Position numbers and translations under genes: made by a program
Source of the DNA: an uncultured Bacteroides sp.
GTDB taxonomy: Bacteria; Bacteroidota; Bacteroidia; Bacteroidales; Bacteroidaceae
Assembly: GCF_958445495.1 (NCBI RefSeq)
Contig: NZ_CAUCSQ010000018.1
Coordinates: 1-64,000 of the forward strand
DNA length: 64,000 nucleotides
Reading direction: 5' to 3'
The notes under the pieces: generated by a model
Database searches by the model: none
The model's input: the letters and a program-made list of their open reading frames with translations, nothing else
What the model was told of the DNA's origin: nothing
Part shown: in pieces, positions 1 through 7,608 of the stretch
How positions within the stretch are numbered: position 1 is the stretch's first letter
Layout: each line of letters begins with the position of its first letter

Positions 1-230
1 TTTGCAATCAACGGAATACCTCCCTTGCGATAAACAGAATGCTTTCTTTGCAATCAACGGAATACCTCCCTTGCGATAAACAGAATGCTTTCTTTGCAAT
101 CGACGGAATACTTCCCTTGTGATAAACAGAATGCTTTCTTTGTAATCAACGGAATGCCTCCCTTGCGATAAACAGAATGCTTTCTTTGCAATCAACGGAA
201 TGTCTCCATTGTAAATAAATAGAATTCTCC
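1..230. repeat. 46-bp tandem repeat array (minisatellite), open at the left edge
   Basis: Five head-to-tail copies of a 46-bp unit begin at 1, 47, 93, 139 and 185; the first four are nearly identical and the fifth is degenerate. Each unit splits into two related 23-bp halves, one starting TTTGCAATCAACGG and the other CTTGCGATAAACAG, so the basic period is 23 bp. There are no spacers, so it is not a CRISPR array. It ends about 60 bp before the start of the next gene and continues beyond the window on the left, so the full copy number is unknown. Confidence 0.9.
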
Positions 231-292
231 CGTTGCAATAGACAAAATAATCCGTTACAATATGAAATGCGTATCTTAATTTCTATAAGACG

Positions 293-1285
293 ATGAAGAA
301 ACAGAAAATCTATATGCAAATGTGGCTGAAAGCTCACAGGCGTGTGAAAATAGTAGATACCGACCAATGGTATCTTGATTTTGCCAATAGTTTGTTGCCC
401 GATATTGTCGGTTCTGCTTGGGGTGCGTCTGAATCTTATGAGGTGCAGAAAAGAATGGCTCTGGCATTCGCCTTATATCTTGAAGACTGTGTGGCGGACG
501 GAGGAAACTGGCGGCAGTTCATTCATTGGCATAAGGAGAATCATGGGCGTTATCTGCCTTTTTATGCATTGACGGAAGATTATTTGCCGGATGAAATAAA
601 CCGTGAGGATGTCGCTTTTCTCTTGTGGGGGATAGATGACCCGGCGGGTGATGATTATTGTGGTTCTGTGGAGAATCCGATGGATAGAGACTTGCTGGAG
701 CTTGCCGGCGTGATTTACGAACGGCTGGATGCAGCTTTTGAATCGGCTCCTGTCAGTGAGAATCTTGCTGCGGACTGGGTGATGGAGACGGGACAGATGG
801 AGAAGAAACGGTCGCCGTTGCCTGTTGCTGTTGCCGGGAATAAGTTGCCGGAGGATGTGGAGCGTTTTTTGGAGTCCAGTAAAGGCGAACCGTTGCTGTT
901 TTTTGATTCTTATGAACTTCTGAGGCACTTCCTGATTCATACGTTGAAATGGGGGAACGAAGACGATTCTTTGTTTCCTGAATTGGCAGATTGTGACGGC
1001 TTCGTGTTGTATGCCAATCCGAAGGGGATTCTGATAGGTATGAACATCGCCTTTTGTTTTGCTGCCGGAAATAATCCGTTCTATGATGCGGAAAAAGCTA
1101 GGAAGAAAGCATATAGCTTGTTCTGTGAGAGAGGAGTTTGTCCTTTCGATTTATTGAAGTATGCGATGGAGAACAATCTGCTGCCGGAAGCACAATTCCT
1201 GTTTGAGGGCGGAAAAGCGTTGCTCCACGAAAACTGGGACTTCATAGCCTGTTGGTTTTTGGGCGAATATTACGAGGGTAAGTAA
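293..1285 (+). CDS. Conserved Bacteroides protein, DUF3843-like
   Basis: A 330-residue soluble protein with no signal peptide or membrane segment. The N-terminus (MKKQKIYMQMWL, then W-L-FAN near residue 30) and the acidic, aromatic-rich body resemble a family I recall as DUF3843, widespread in Bacteroidales and without known function; that assignment is from memory and unverified. It stands alone: a minisatellite lies upstream, and downstream it reads through a second minisatellite to a strong terminator at about 1605-1641. The ATG at 293 is preceded by AT-rich DNA without a clear Shine-Dalgarno, as is normal in Bacteroides. I cannot assign a role. Confidence 0.75.
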   Translation: MKKQKIYMQMWLKAHRRVKIVDTDQWYLDFANSLLPDIVGSAWGASESYEVQKRMALAFALYLEDCVADGGNWRQFIHWHKENHGRYLPFYALTEDYLPDEINREDVAFLLWGIDDPAGDDYCGSVENPMDRDLLELAGVIYERLDAAFESAPVSENLAADWVMETGQMEKKRSPLPVAVAGNKLPEDVERFLESSKGEPLLFFDSYELLRHFLIHTLKWGNEDDSLFPELADCDGFVLYANPKGILIGMNIAFCFAAGNNPFYDAEKARKKAYSLFCERGVCPFDLLKYAMENNLLPEAQFLFEGGKALLHENWDFIACWFLGEYYEGK

Positions 1286-1428
1286 GACGGGTTTGCAGCC
1301 ACTACTGCTTTGGATGCATGCAGATTACTGTATTGTTCCCATTTCTGTAACCATACGTTTTCAAATTGTGCAAATACTTTAAGGGAGTGTGCCAAAATTC
1401 AATTTTAGAGGAAATGAACTTTTCATCT

Positions 1429-1594
1429 GAAACCTGGTACTCTATCTGAAACTCGGCACTGTTCATTTGAAACTTGACACTGTTCATTTGAAACTCGGCA
1501 CTGTTCATTTGAAACTCGGCACTGTTCATTTGAAACTCGGCACTGTTCGTTTGAAATTCGACACTCTTCGTTTGAAACCTGGCACTCTTCATCG
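1429..1594. repeat. 21-bp tandem repeat array
   Basis: Eight units of the form GAAACTCGGCACTGTTCATTT start at 1429, 1448, 1469, 1490, 1511, 1532, 1553 and 1574, all spaced 21 bp except the first. Because 21 is a multiple of three, the minus strand reads as a heptad-repeat peptide (MNSAEFQ), but its start codon lies inside the terminator hairpin to the right, so I treat the array as non-coding. It lies between the 293-1285 gene and that terminator. Confidence 0.9.
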
Positions 1595-1599
1595 GCAAT

Positions 1600-1646
1600 A
1601 AAAAGGCCGTATCAACTCTATTTTTGAGTAATGATACGGCCATTTT
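1600..1646. terminator. Bidirectional rho-independent terminator
   Basis: The arms GGCCGTATCA (1605-1614) and TGATACGGCC (1632-1641) are perfect complements, with ACTC/GAGT pairing further in. The hairpin has an A-tract on the left and a T-tract on the right, so it can stop transcription from both sides. It fits the end of the 293-1285 gene and, from the other side, of the GH84 gene. The DNA from 1647 to 1947 shows no gene I can support. Confidence 0.75.
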
Positions 1647-1947
1647 TATGTTTATCAGTTAGATTCTGTAACTGTTCCAAATGCTTGCAAAATTACATGT
1701 GAAAGGAGTGTTCATCTTTGTTTCGACACACTCCCATTGTTTTTCCTTCTGTATTCTCTATCTGTTTGATTACTCTGCAAGGATTTCCGACGGTTACGCA
1801 ATTATTCGCTATGGAATGGGCGACCGTCTCCAGCCCGGCATTTTTTCGGTTCTGTTTCCATGTTAGACAATTACATTGGACTATTGCATTAGACAAATGT
1901 ATTGGACAATTGTGTTTCAGGGATATGGCATTTGCCGGATACCCCTG

Positions 1948-1996
1948 TTTATTGAGCCATTTCCTGTTTGTTGAGCTGTTCCCAATTTATTGAGCC
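1948..1996. repeat. Degenerate 19-bp repeats overlapping the GH84 3' end
   Basis: TTTATTGAGCC-like motifs recur at 1948, 1967 and 1986, a 19-bp period. The last copy contains the stop codon and final residues of the GH84 gene. Just to the left (1864-1915) there is a second degenerate repeat built on TTAGACAATT and ATTGGAC. Three copies only, so this is a weaker array than its neighbours. Confidence 0.55.
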
Positions 1997-4242
1997 GTTT
2001 TTGTTTTTGCCACCGTCAGGACAAACTCCCGTAAATACACCTGTTGTTCGCTGCCGCTTGTATTCGTGAACCGGACGAATCTGACCGGAGCGTCTTTGAG
2101 GGAAGCCGTAAGCCTGTTCCCGTTCTGGTTCAGGGATATCGTTTGCCATTCTTTGCCGTCGGCGGATATTTCGAGGCGTCCCCATTGTTGGGGTTCTTTC
2201 TTCCCGAAATTAACCGTAATCCCTTCTCCGCGGTAAACCGTGTCCAGCTCTATCCCGACATGGTTTCCCGAACCCCACTTCACGACTTCATTGACGGGGG
2301 AGAGCGAGATGCGGTTGCCTTTTATCTGCAGGGGCAGGTTTTTAATCTGCTCTACGTTGCCGGACAGCTTATGCGGCATGTAATCCGTGGCGGTGGCGAG
2401 CAGAGTGTTGTTTTCCCGGTTGTAACGGTCAACGGCAGTCACGAATACTTGGTCTATGAATGGTTTTATCACTTTGCCCGCTGTCTGCACTCCGGGTTGG
2501 AAGGGGTTCTGGTTATACGTCTGGTCTATGAGGAACATTTGTTGCCGCAGGGCTTTCACATGGTTGTATTTCCTTAAAAAGTAAGACTGTGCGTCGGAAG
2601 ACGGGTGGTCTGCCATTTTCAATACTTCTTCGCCCACTTCCGCCAGTAGTTTGAACTGGTACAGCCAGGGAGTGATTTCCTGTATCAACGCCTTGTTGCC
2701 GGTACTGGCAAGCAGTACATCGCTTGCTTTCCGCATCTTTTCGAAAGTGTTCCGCAGGGTGTCGAAATCCGCTTTGTCGTAAACGCCTTTCCCGGTGTAG
2801 TCTTTGAGGAACCGGGCGGTGACCGGCTGGATGTCCGTCGATTCTTCACGGCGGAACCCGTGTCCGTTGGGACCCAGGTCGGAGTTGTGCATGGCGAAAC
2901 ATTCCAGTTCCGCAGCGGCGTCCGGCAGAAGGTCGCGGATGGCGTTCTTCCACGCTTTCCGCATGTCATACCGGGAAGGGTTCCATGCATAGTCCGCTAT
3001 GCTGTAGATGGCGATTTTGGAGGCTTCGGCATGTTCCATCGGGTTGGTTACGAAGCCGGACATTTCCTGGGCGATGTCGGTGTCGTTTCCGTAGACGGGA
3101 CCCAGCAGTAGGTGGTTGCGCACGTAGTCGGATACGGGGAAGTTCCACCAGATGTATGCCGGGCGTTTGATGCGTCCGTTAATCCATTCGATACCGTCGC
3201 GGGTGATGTTGGAGACTACCCGGTCTCCCGTCCACATGATTTGGATGGAGGGATTCAGGCGTTCGCCGAGCGTGGTCAGATAGTTGCCTTTGGGGTTCGA
3301 CCAGCTTTTGTTGTATTCCGTGGGGCACATGATGAGAGGGGTGACGTCTTTTTTGGCTTTCACGAAGTTCTCGTCGATGTAGTTCAGCAGTTCCGCCTGT
3401 TTCTGCGGATTGGTCCCTTCTCCCGAAATGTCGTCGAAGAACACGGCGAAGGAGCGGATGCCGAGCTGGTACATCTTCTCGAACTTGGCAATCAGGAGTT
3501 CCCGGTCTTCCCGGTTCCACCGGATGTCTTTGCCCGGATGGATGGCCCATACGAAATCGACTTCGTTTTCCTGTGCCGTTTTCACTAGTTCCTGCAATTG
3601 GAGGGCTTCCTTTTCGGGGTAGGGCAGGCGCCAATGGGGTGAGCTGTGGTAAGGGTCGTCTTTCGGGCCGTAGATGTAGGTGTTCATCTTGTTCCTGCCG
3701 TAGAATTCCAGTTGGCGGAGGCGTGCCCGGTGGCTCCACGGGGTTCCGTAGAATCCTTCCACGACGCCGCGGTAGCGTACCGCAGGGTAGTCTTTTATCT
3801 CTATTTCAGGCAGTTGCCCGTCTTTCAGCAGTTGAGACAGGGTTTGGACGGCGTAGTAAGTGCCTCGTTCGTCGTGTCCCGCCAGTATGATTTCTTTATC
3901 GTTGACCGCCAGGTAGTATCCCTCGTTATGGTCGGGAATCTGCCGGTTGTATTTACGCACGCTTTTGTCTCCCTTTTCTCCGATGTGGATACGGAATTTT
4001 CCCGTATCGTCCTGTTTGCCGGAAGGATGATTGCCGGAAAGGAGGTTTTGCAATGCCCGGAAGGCATGGAGGCTCGTTTCTTTTTCACCGTTTATCCGGT
4101 AGGTGGCAGGGAGTTGGATGGTCTTGCCCTCTGCGGAGAGCTGCTGGGGGGTGGGCTGCACGTTTATCTCTTGTGCGGGGGCGGGGATGCCGGTACTGCA
4201 TAAAAATAAGACTCCCAGCAAATAAATCTTTTTATTTTTCAT
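1987..4242 (-). CDS. GH84 O-GlcNAcase / hyaluronidase-family beta-N-acetylglucosaminidase
   Basis: Secreted exo-beta-N-acetylglucosaminidase using substrate-assisted catalysis on O-GlcNAc or terminal GlcNAc of host glycans. The 751-residue product starts with a signal peptide (MKNKKIYLLGVLFLCSTG), then a GH20b-like alpha/beta domain, the GH84 barrel, a helical bundle and a C-terminal beta-sandwich. The catalytic aspartate pair is in FFDDISG near residue 245, and GFYGTPWSH and WTGDRV are conserved. It resembles the B. thetaiotaomicron GH84 enzyme almost end to end, from memory of that sequence. I chose the ATG at 4242 rather than one 24 codons upstream because only it places the signal peptide at the N-terminus. 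It is divergent from the GH20 gene, suggesting shared glycan breakdown. Its last codons run into a degenerate repeat. Confidence 0.95.
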   Translation of the reverse strand: MKNKKIYLLGVLFLCSTGIPAPAQEINVQPTPQQLSAEGKTIQLPATYRINGEKETSLHAFRALQNLLSGNHPSGKQDDTGKFRIHIGEKGDKSVRKYNRQIPDHNEGYYLAVNDKEIILAGHDERGTYYAVQTLSQLLKDGQLPEIEIKDYPAVRYRGVVEGFYGTPWSHRARLRQLEFYGRNKMNTYIYGPKDDPYHSSPHWRLPYPEKEALQLQELVKTAQENEVDFVWAIHPGKDIRWNREDRELLIAKFEKMYQLGIRSFAVFFDDISGEGTNPQKQAELLNYIDENFVKAKKDVTPLIMCPTEYNKSWSNPKGNYLTTLGERLNPSIQIMWTGDRVVSNITRDGIEWINGRIKRPAYIWWNFPVSDYVRNHLLLGPVYGNDTDIAQEMSGFVTNPMEHAEASKIAIYSIADYAWNPSRYDMRKAWKNAIRDLLPDAAAELECFAMHNSDLGPNGHGFRREESTDIQPVTARFLKDYTGKGVYDKADFDTLRNTFEKMRKASDVLLASTGNKALIQEITPWLYQFKLLAEVGEEVLKMADHPSSDAQSYFLRKYNHVKALRQQMFLIDQTYNQNPFQPGVQTAGKVIKPFIDQVFVTAVDRYNRENNTLLATATDYMPHKLSGNVEQIKNLPLQIKGNRISLSPVNEVVKWGSGNHVGIELDTVYRGEGITVNFGKKEPQQWGRLEISADGKEWQTISLNQNGNRLTASLKDAPVRFVRFTNTSGSEQQVYLREFVLTVAKTKTAQ

Positions 4243-4283
4243 GAGTAGTAAAGGGGTTAATTGATTAAAGTGATTTTTCTTCA

Positions 4284-4315
4284 CAAAGAAATATAAATTA
4301 ATCGGGTTAAACAAA
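4284..4315 (-). promoter_or_regulatory. Predicted promoter of the GH84 gene
   Basis: Read on the minus strand, TTTG (4315-4312) is followed after 20 bp by TTTCTTTG (4291-4284), one mismatch from the Bacteroides TAnnTTTG box. Transcription would start near 4277, leaving a leader of about 35 nt before the GH84 ATG, which supports that start. Confidence 0.5.
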
Positions 4316-4337
4316 TTAGTAAAACAAAGTTTATTCG

Positions 4338-4345
4338 TATTTTTG
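4338..4345 (+). promoter_or_regulatory. Possible -7 box for the GH20 gene
   Basis: TATTTTTG matches TAnnTTTG exactly, but no clear TTTG lies 19-20 bp upstream and the implied leader to the GH20 start is about 145 nt. Weak call. Confidence 0.35.
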
Positions 4346-4495
4346 AAAAAAAATAGTAGAATATGCCGTTGGACCGGGATATTCGTCTGCGGGCCGTATG
4401 TATCCTATGGGTAAGAATATTTGTCCGGGGAAGTGTCCGGAGGCATATTTTCCGGGGATAGATAGTTCCGAATATACATTTAAATATATTTTATT

Positions 4496-6145
4496 ATGAA
4501 AAACCAATGTCTTTTACCTCTTCTTTTGTGGGTGTCAGCGGTGTGCGGGGCAACGGGTTTGCCGGCGCAGGAGCCGGCTGTCATCCCTCAACCCGCCCGT
4601 CTGGTTGTGAAAAATGCGCGTTTTGAGTTCGGCAAGCAGCTCAAGGCCAACATCGCTTCTTATCGGGGCGACAGTATTAATCTGGTGTTCGGCTCGTTCA
4701 AGGAGGAGTTGCGGAGGGCTACGGGGATTAAGGTGTCCTCTGTCCGTGACGAAGCCAAGGCGGGAATGGTGTTGAAGCTCGACCCGGCGCTTGCGGAGGA
4801 GGCTTACAGGCTGAATGTCACGGCTGGCCGGATTTGCCTGGAAGCGGCGCGTCCTGCCGGTTTTTATTATGGACTCCAGACTTTGAAGCAGTTGATGCCC
4901 CGTAATGTGATGGCGGGGGTGGCGGCGGACGTCGACCGCCGGTGGAGCATTCCTGCCGTGGAGATTGAGGATGCGCCCCGTTTCGCATGGAGGGGGTTCA
5001 TGCTGGACGAGGGCAGGCATTTCTTCGGGAAGGAAGAGGTGAAGCGGGTGATTGACATGATGGCTGTCTACAAGATGAACCGTTTTCACTGGCATCTGAC
5101 GGAGGACCAGGGCTGGAGGATTGAAATCAAGAAGTATCCCAAGCTGACGGAGACGGGCGCCTGGAGAGACAGCAAGGTGCTGGCATACGGCAAGGTGAAG
5201 CCGGACGGCGAACGGTACGGGGGATTTTACACTCAGGAGGATATCCGGGAGATTGTGGCTTATGCCAAGACGAAGTTTATCGAGATTATCCCTGAGATAG
5301 ATATTCCCGGACATTCGCAGGCTGCTGTCGCTTCTTATCCGGAGTTTCTTTCTTGCGACCCTGAGAATGAGCATAAGGTGTGGTTGCGGCAGGGGGTCTC
5401 TGCGGATGTCATCAATGTGGCGAATCCGCGGGCTATGCAGTTTGCCAAGGATGTGATAGATGAGCTGATTGGTTTGTTCCCGTTCCGTTATATCCATTTG
5501 GGCGGTGACGAGTGTCCGGTAGACAAGTGGCGGAAGAATGAGGAATGCAAGGCGTTGCTGAAAGAGATGGGGTCTGATAATTTCAGGGATTTGCAGATTT
5601 ATTTCTACAAGCAGTTGAAGGATTACATTGCTTCGAAACCGGCCGGCCAGCAGCGTCATCTGGTATTCTGGAACGAGGTGTTGCACGGAAATACCGGGTT
5701 GTTGGGCAATGATATCACGATTATGGCGTGGATAGGGGCGGATGCTGCCGCCAAGGATGCGGCGAAGCGGGGGATGAATACGATTTTGAGCCCGCAGATT
5801 CCGTATTACATAAACAGGAAGCAGTCGCCTCTTCCTACCGAACCGATGTCGCAGGGGCGTGGAACCGAGACGGTGGAGGCGGTCTACGCTTATCAGCCGT
5901 TGAAGGATGTGGAGCCGGGCTTGCAGCCTTATTACCGGGGGGTGCAGGCTAACTTCTGGACGGAGTGGGTGGTTGACAGTTCCGTGCTTGAGTATCTGAT
6001 GCTGCCTCGTCTGGCTGCGGTGGCTGAGGCTGGCTGGACTCCTCAGGAGAAGAGGGATTATGAGAGTTTCAAAAAGAGGATTTGTGAGGATGCGTTGCTG
6101 TATAAGCTTAAAGGCTGGAATTACGGCAAGCATATTATGGAATAA
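4496..6145 (+). CDS. GH20 beta-N-acetylhexosaminidase
   Basis: Exo-hydrolase releasing terminal beta-GlcNAc or GalNAc from mucin, N-glycan or chitin oligosaccharides, probably periplasmic. The 549-residue protein has a cleavable signal peptide (residues 1 to about 24, ending GLPAQ), a GH20b domain up to about 160 and the GH20 catalytic barrel beyond it. The acid/base pair is in HLGGDECP, the usual GH20 Asp-Glu, and HWHLTEDQGWRIEIKKYP and DIPGHSQA are further family signatures. The length is typical for a two-domain family member. It is divergent from the GH84 gene, and the two could act on the same host-derived oligosaccharides. The downstream DNA is a palindromic element rather than another gene. 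Confidence 0.95.
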   Translation: MKNQCLLPLLLWVSAVCGATGLPAQEPAVIPQPARLVVKNARFEFGKQLKANIASYRGDSINLVFGSFKEELRRATGIKVSSVRDEAKAGMVLKLDPALAEEAYRLNVTAGRICLEAARPAGFYYGLQTLKQLMPRNVMAGVAADVDRRWSIPAVEIEDAPRFAWRGFMLDEGRHFFGKEEVKRVIDMMAVYKMNRFHWHLTEDQGWRIEIKKYPKLTETGAWRDSKVLAYGKVKPDGERYGGFYTQEDIREIVAYAKTKFIEIIPEIDIPGHSQAAVASYPEFLSCDPENEHKVWLRQGVSADVINVANPRAMQFAKDVIDELIGLFPFRYIHLGGDECPVDKWRKNEECKALLKEMGSDNFRDLQIYFYKQLKDYIASKPAGQQRHLVFWNEVLHGNTGLLGNDITIMAWIGADAAAKDAAKRGMNTILSPQIPYYINRKQSPLPTEPMSQGRGTETVEAVYAYQPLKDVEPGLQPYYRGVQANFWTEWVVDSSVLEYLMLPRLAAVAEAGWTPQEKRDYESFKKRICEDALLYKLKGWNYGKHIME

Positions 6146-6151
6146 ATTGAC

Positions 6152-6339
6152 AAAGAGGTTGTCTCAAAATAGAATTACGAAAATGAAAATTTTATAGACT
6201 GAAACTTAAAAGTGAAAATCCTCCTGCTTTTAGCCTTATAATTAGGATAAACTAAAATTAAAGCAGGAGGATTTTTTATACTATAGTTATAGATTATAAG
6301 TAAGGCTGTCCCATTTTTGAATTTTGAGACAGCCTCTTT
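6152..6339. mobile_element. MITE-like palindromic element with terminal inverted repeats
   Basis: A 188-bp element bounded by 19-bp terminal inverted repeats: AAAGAGGTTGTCTCAAAAT (6152-6170) and its complement at 6321-6339 with one mismatch. Inside is a second, perfect 16-bp inverted repeat, AAAATCCTCCTGCTTT (6215-6230) against 6260-6275. It encodes nothing and is AT-rich outside the arms. Nested inverted repeats without a transposase are what a miniature inverted-repeat element or a shrunken insertion sequence looks like; it could also act as a terminator for the GH20 gene ending 6 bp upstream. I did not find convincing target-site duplications. From 6340 to 6525 I see no gene. Confidence 0.6.
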
Positions 6340-6525
6340 GGCTTTATCGGGCCGTATTCGTTCAATCCGTATTTTTTGCCTGATGTCCGGTGGATGATGT
6401 GGCTTTATTCCGGCGTTCCGGCAAAATGCCCGGCGGCCTTTCCTAAGATGTGCCTTGGGTGGAGGTGGTTTTATTCCGTCATTCCGGCAAAATCGTCATT
6501 CCGGCGTTTCGGGCATTGCAGGTTT

Positions 6526-7374
6526 TTATCGGGACTTGCCGGCAGCTTCTTCTTGTGCGTTCCGTTCTTTCTTCTTTTGGATGAATTCGATTTTCAGGTT
6601 AGCTTCTTTCTGTTCTTTTTTTATCTCTTGCATCGCCGAAAGGATTTGTGAGAGTTCGTAGATGCCTGCCACTGCCTGCCGGTCGGCGGGGCTCATGGTG
6701 GTCTTATAGGTGCGGTCGCCGAGATATTCCACCCGGATATTCTCGTTCTTGTGGAGGTTCAGGAACTCGATGACGCTTCCGTCTTCTCCCAGTTTGTAAT
6801 CCGCTTTCTCTATCTTTTCATTCATATCGGCCGTTTCGTAGCTGTCTTTGGAAGCGGGGGTCTCCGCGAAGCTGCCGTCGGGGGCGGTCACCTTGACGCT
6901 TGCGTGGTGGATATTGTGGCTGCCGCAATAGATGGAGGTCATGCTCATGACGCCCAGCTCGTTTACCTGGAAGCGGAGGTAGGAACGGTGCAGGTTCTTT
7001 TCAACGGTCTGGGTGGGCCAGAGGTAGTTGCCCGTCTGCTGGTATTCGGCGTCTTTTTCCAGGATGTACCTGTTTTCGATTGCCTTGAATTCCTGCTGTT
7101 TCGCTTGGAGCGCACTGTCCAGATATGCCAGGTTTCTTTTCTGTGCTTCCAGCTCTACGTCCAGTAATAGTTTCTGCCCGGCTTTGCGTGCCTCGAATGC
7201 TTTGGGATACAAAATCTTGATGCTGTCGATTTGTAACTTCGCTTCTTCATAATCGCCGCGTTCATAGGCGGTCTGGGCGGCCGTCAGTTTCTCACCGGCT
7301 TTCTTTTCAACGCCGTTTCCGCAGGCGCTCAACGCCAGCGTGCCGCAAAAGAGGAAAATCAGTTTTTTCATCAT
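6526..7374 (-). CDS. Uncharacterised lipoprotein with coiled-coil ends
   Basis: A 282-residue predicted lipoprotein: the leader MMKKLIFLFCGTLALSACGN carries a lipobox cysteine near residue 18. Residues about 25-105 are helical and TPR-like (AAQTAYERGDYEEAKLQIDSI), a central beta-rich part of about 110 residues contains Cys and His-His (YCGSHNIHH), and the C-terminus is a highly charged coiled coil rich in K and E. I do not recognise the family. It is divergent from the tRNA nucleotidyltransferase gene, with which it appears to share a promoter region. Either of the first two methionines could be the start. Confidence 0.75.
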   Translation of the reverse strand: MMKKLIFLFCGTLALSACGNGVEKKAGEKLTAAQTAYERGDYEEAKLQIDSIKILYPKAFEARKAGQKLLLDVELEAQKRNLAYLDSALQAKQQEFKAIENRYILEKDAEYQQTGNYLWPTQTVEKNLHRSYLRFQVNELGVMSMTSIYCGSHNIHHASVKVTAPDGSFAETPASKDSYETADMNEKIEKADYKLGEDGSVIEFLNLHKNENIRVEYLGDRTYKTTMSPADRQAVAGIYELSQILSAMQEIKKEQKEANLKIEFIQKKKERNAQEEAAGKSR

Positions 7375-7543
7375 GTCGTTTCGCTTTTTTATACTGTTCG
7401 GGTAAAGCGGCGGATGCGGTGTCTTTTCCCCGCCGGACAGGCTCCGGCGCCTTGCCGTCCGCCTGTCCGGAAATTACGGGTCCGTCGTTTGCCGGTTCCG
7501 GTTTTGCCGTTCACCGTTTGCCGCCTGCCGTCACTTTACTTTT

Positions 7544-7582
7544 GCAAAGGTACGAATATATCCCTTATTTTTGTACCTTTGC
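7544..7582. promoter_or_regulatory. Divergent -7 boxes in an inverted repeat
   Basis: GCAAAGGTAC (7544-7553) and GTACCTTTGC (7573-7582) are perfect complements. Each contains a TACCTTTG match to the Bacteroides -7 box, one facing left to the lipoprotein and one facing right to the tRNA nucleotidyltransferase. The rightward box would give a leader of about 20 nt. No ideal -33 boxes are visible. Confidence 0.5.
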
Positions 7583-7608
7583 GGAGGTTAAACTTATAAC
7601 GGGAAAGA

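Noticed and set aside
1..230. CRISPR array
   Set aside because: The repeats abut directly with no variable spacers, and no cas genes are nearby.
1302..1643. Minus-strand 113-residue frame with heptad repeat MNSAEFQ
   Set aside because: The frame is made of the 21-bp satellite, its start codon lies inside a strong terminator hairpin, and it has no signal of translation; a 21-bp unit keeps any frame open automatically.
4535..6133. 532-residue minus-strand frame opposite the GH20 gene
   Set aside because: It is a shadow of a GC-rich gene with clear catalytic motifs; the antisense product has no recognisable domain or start context.
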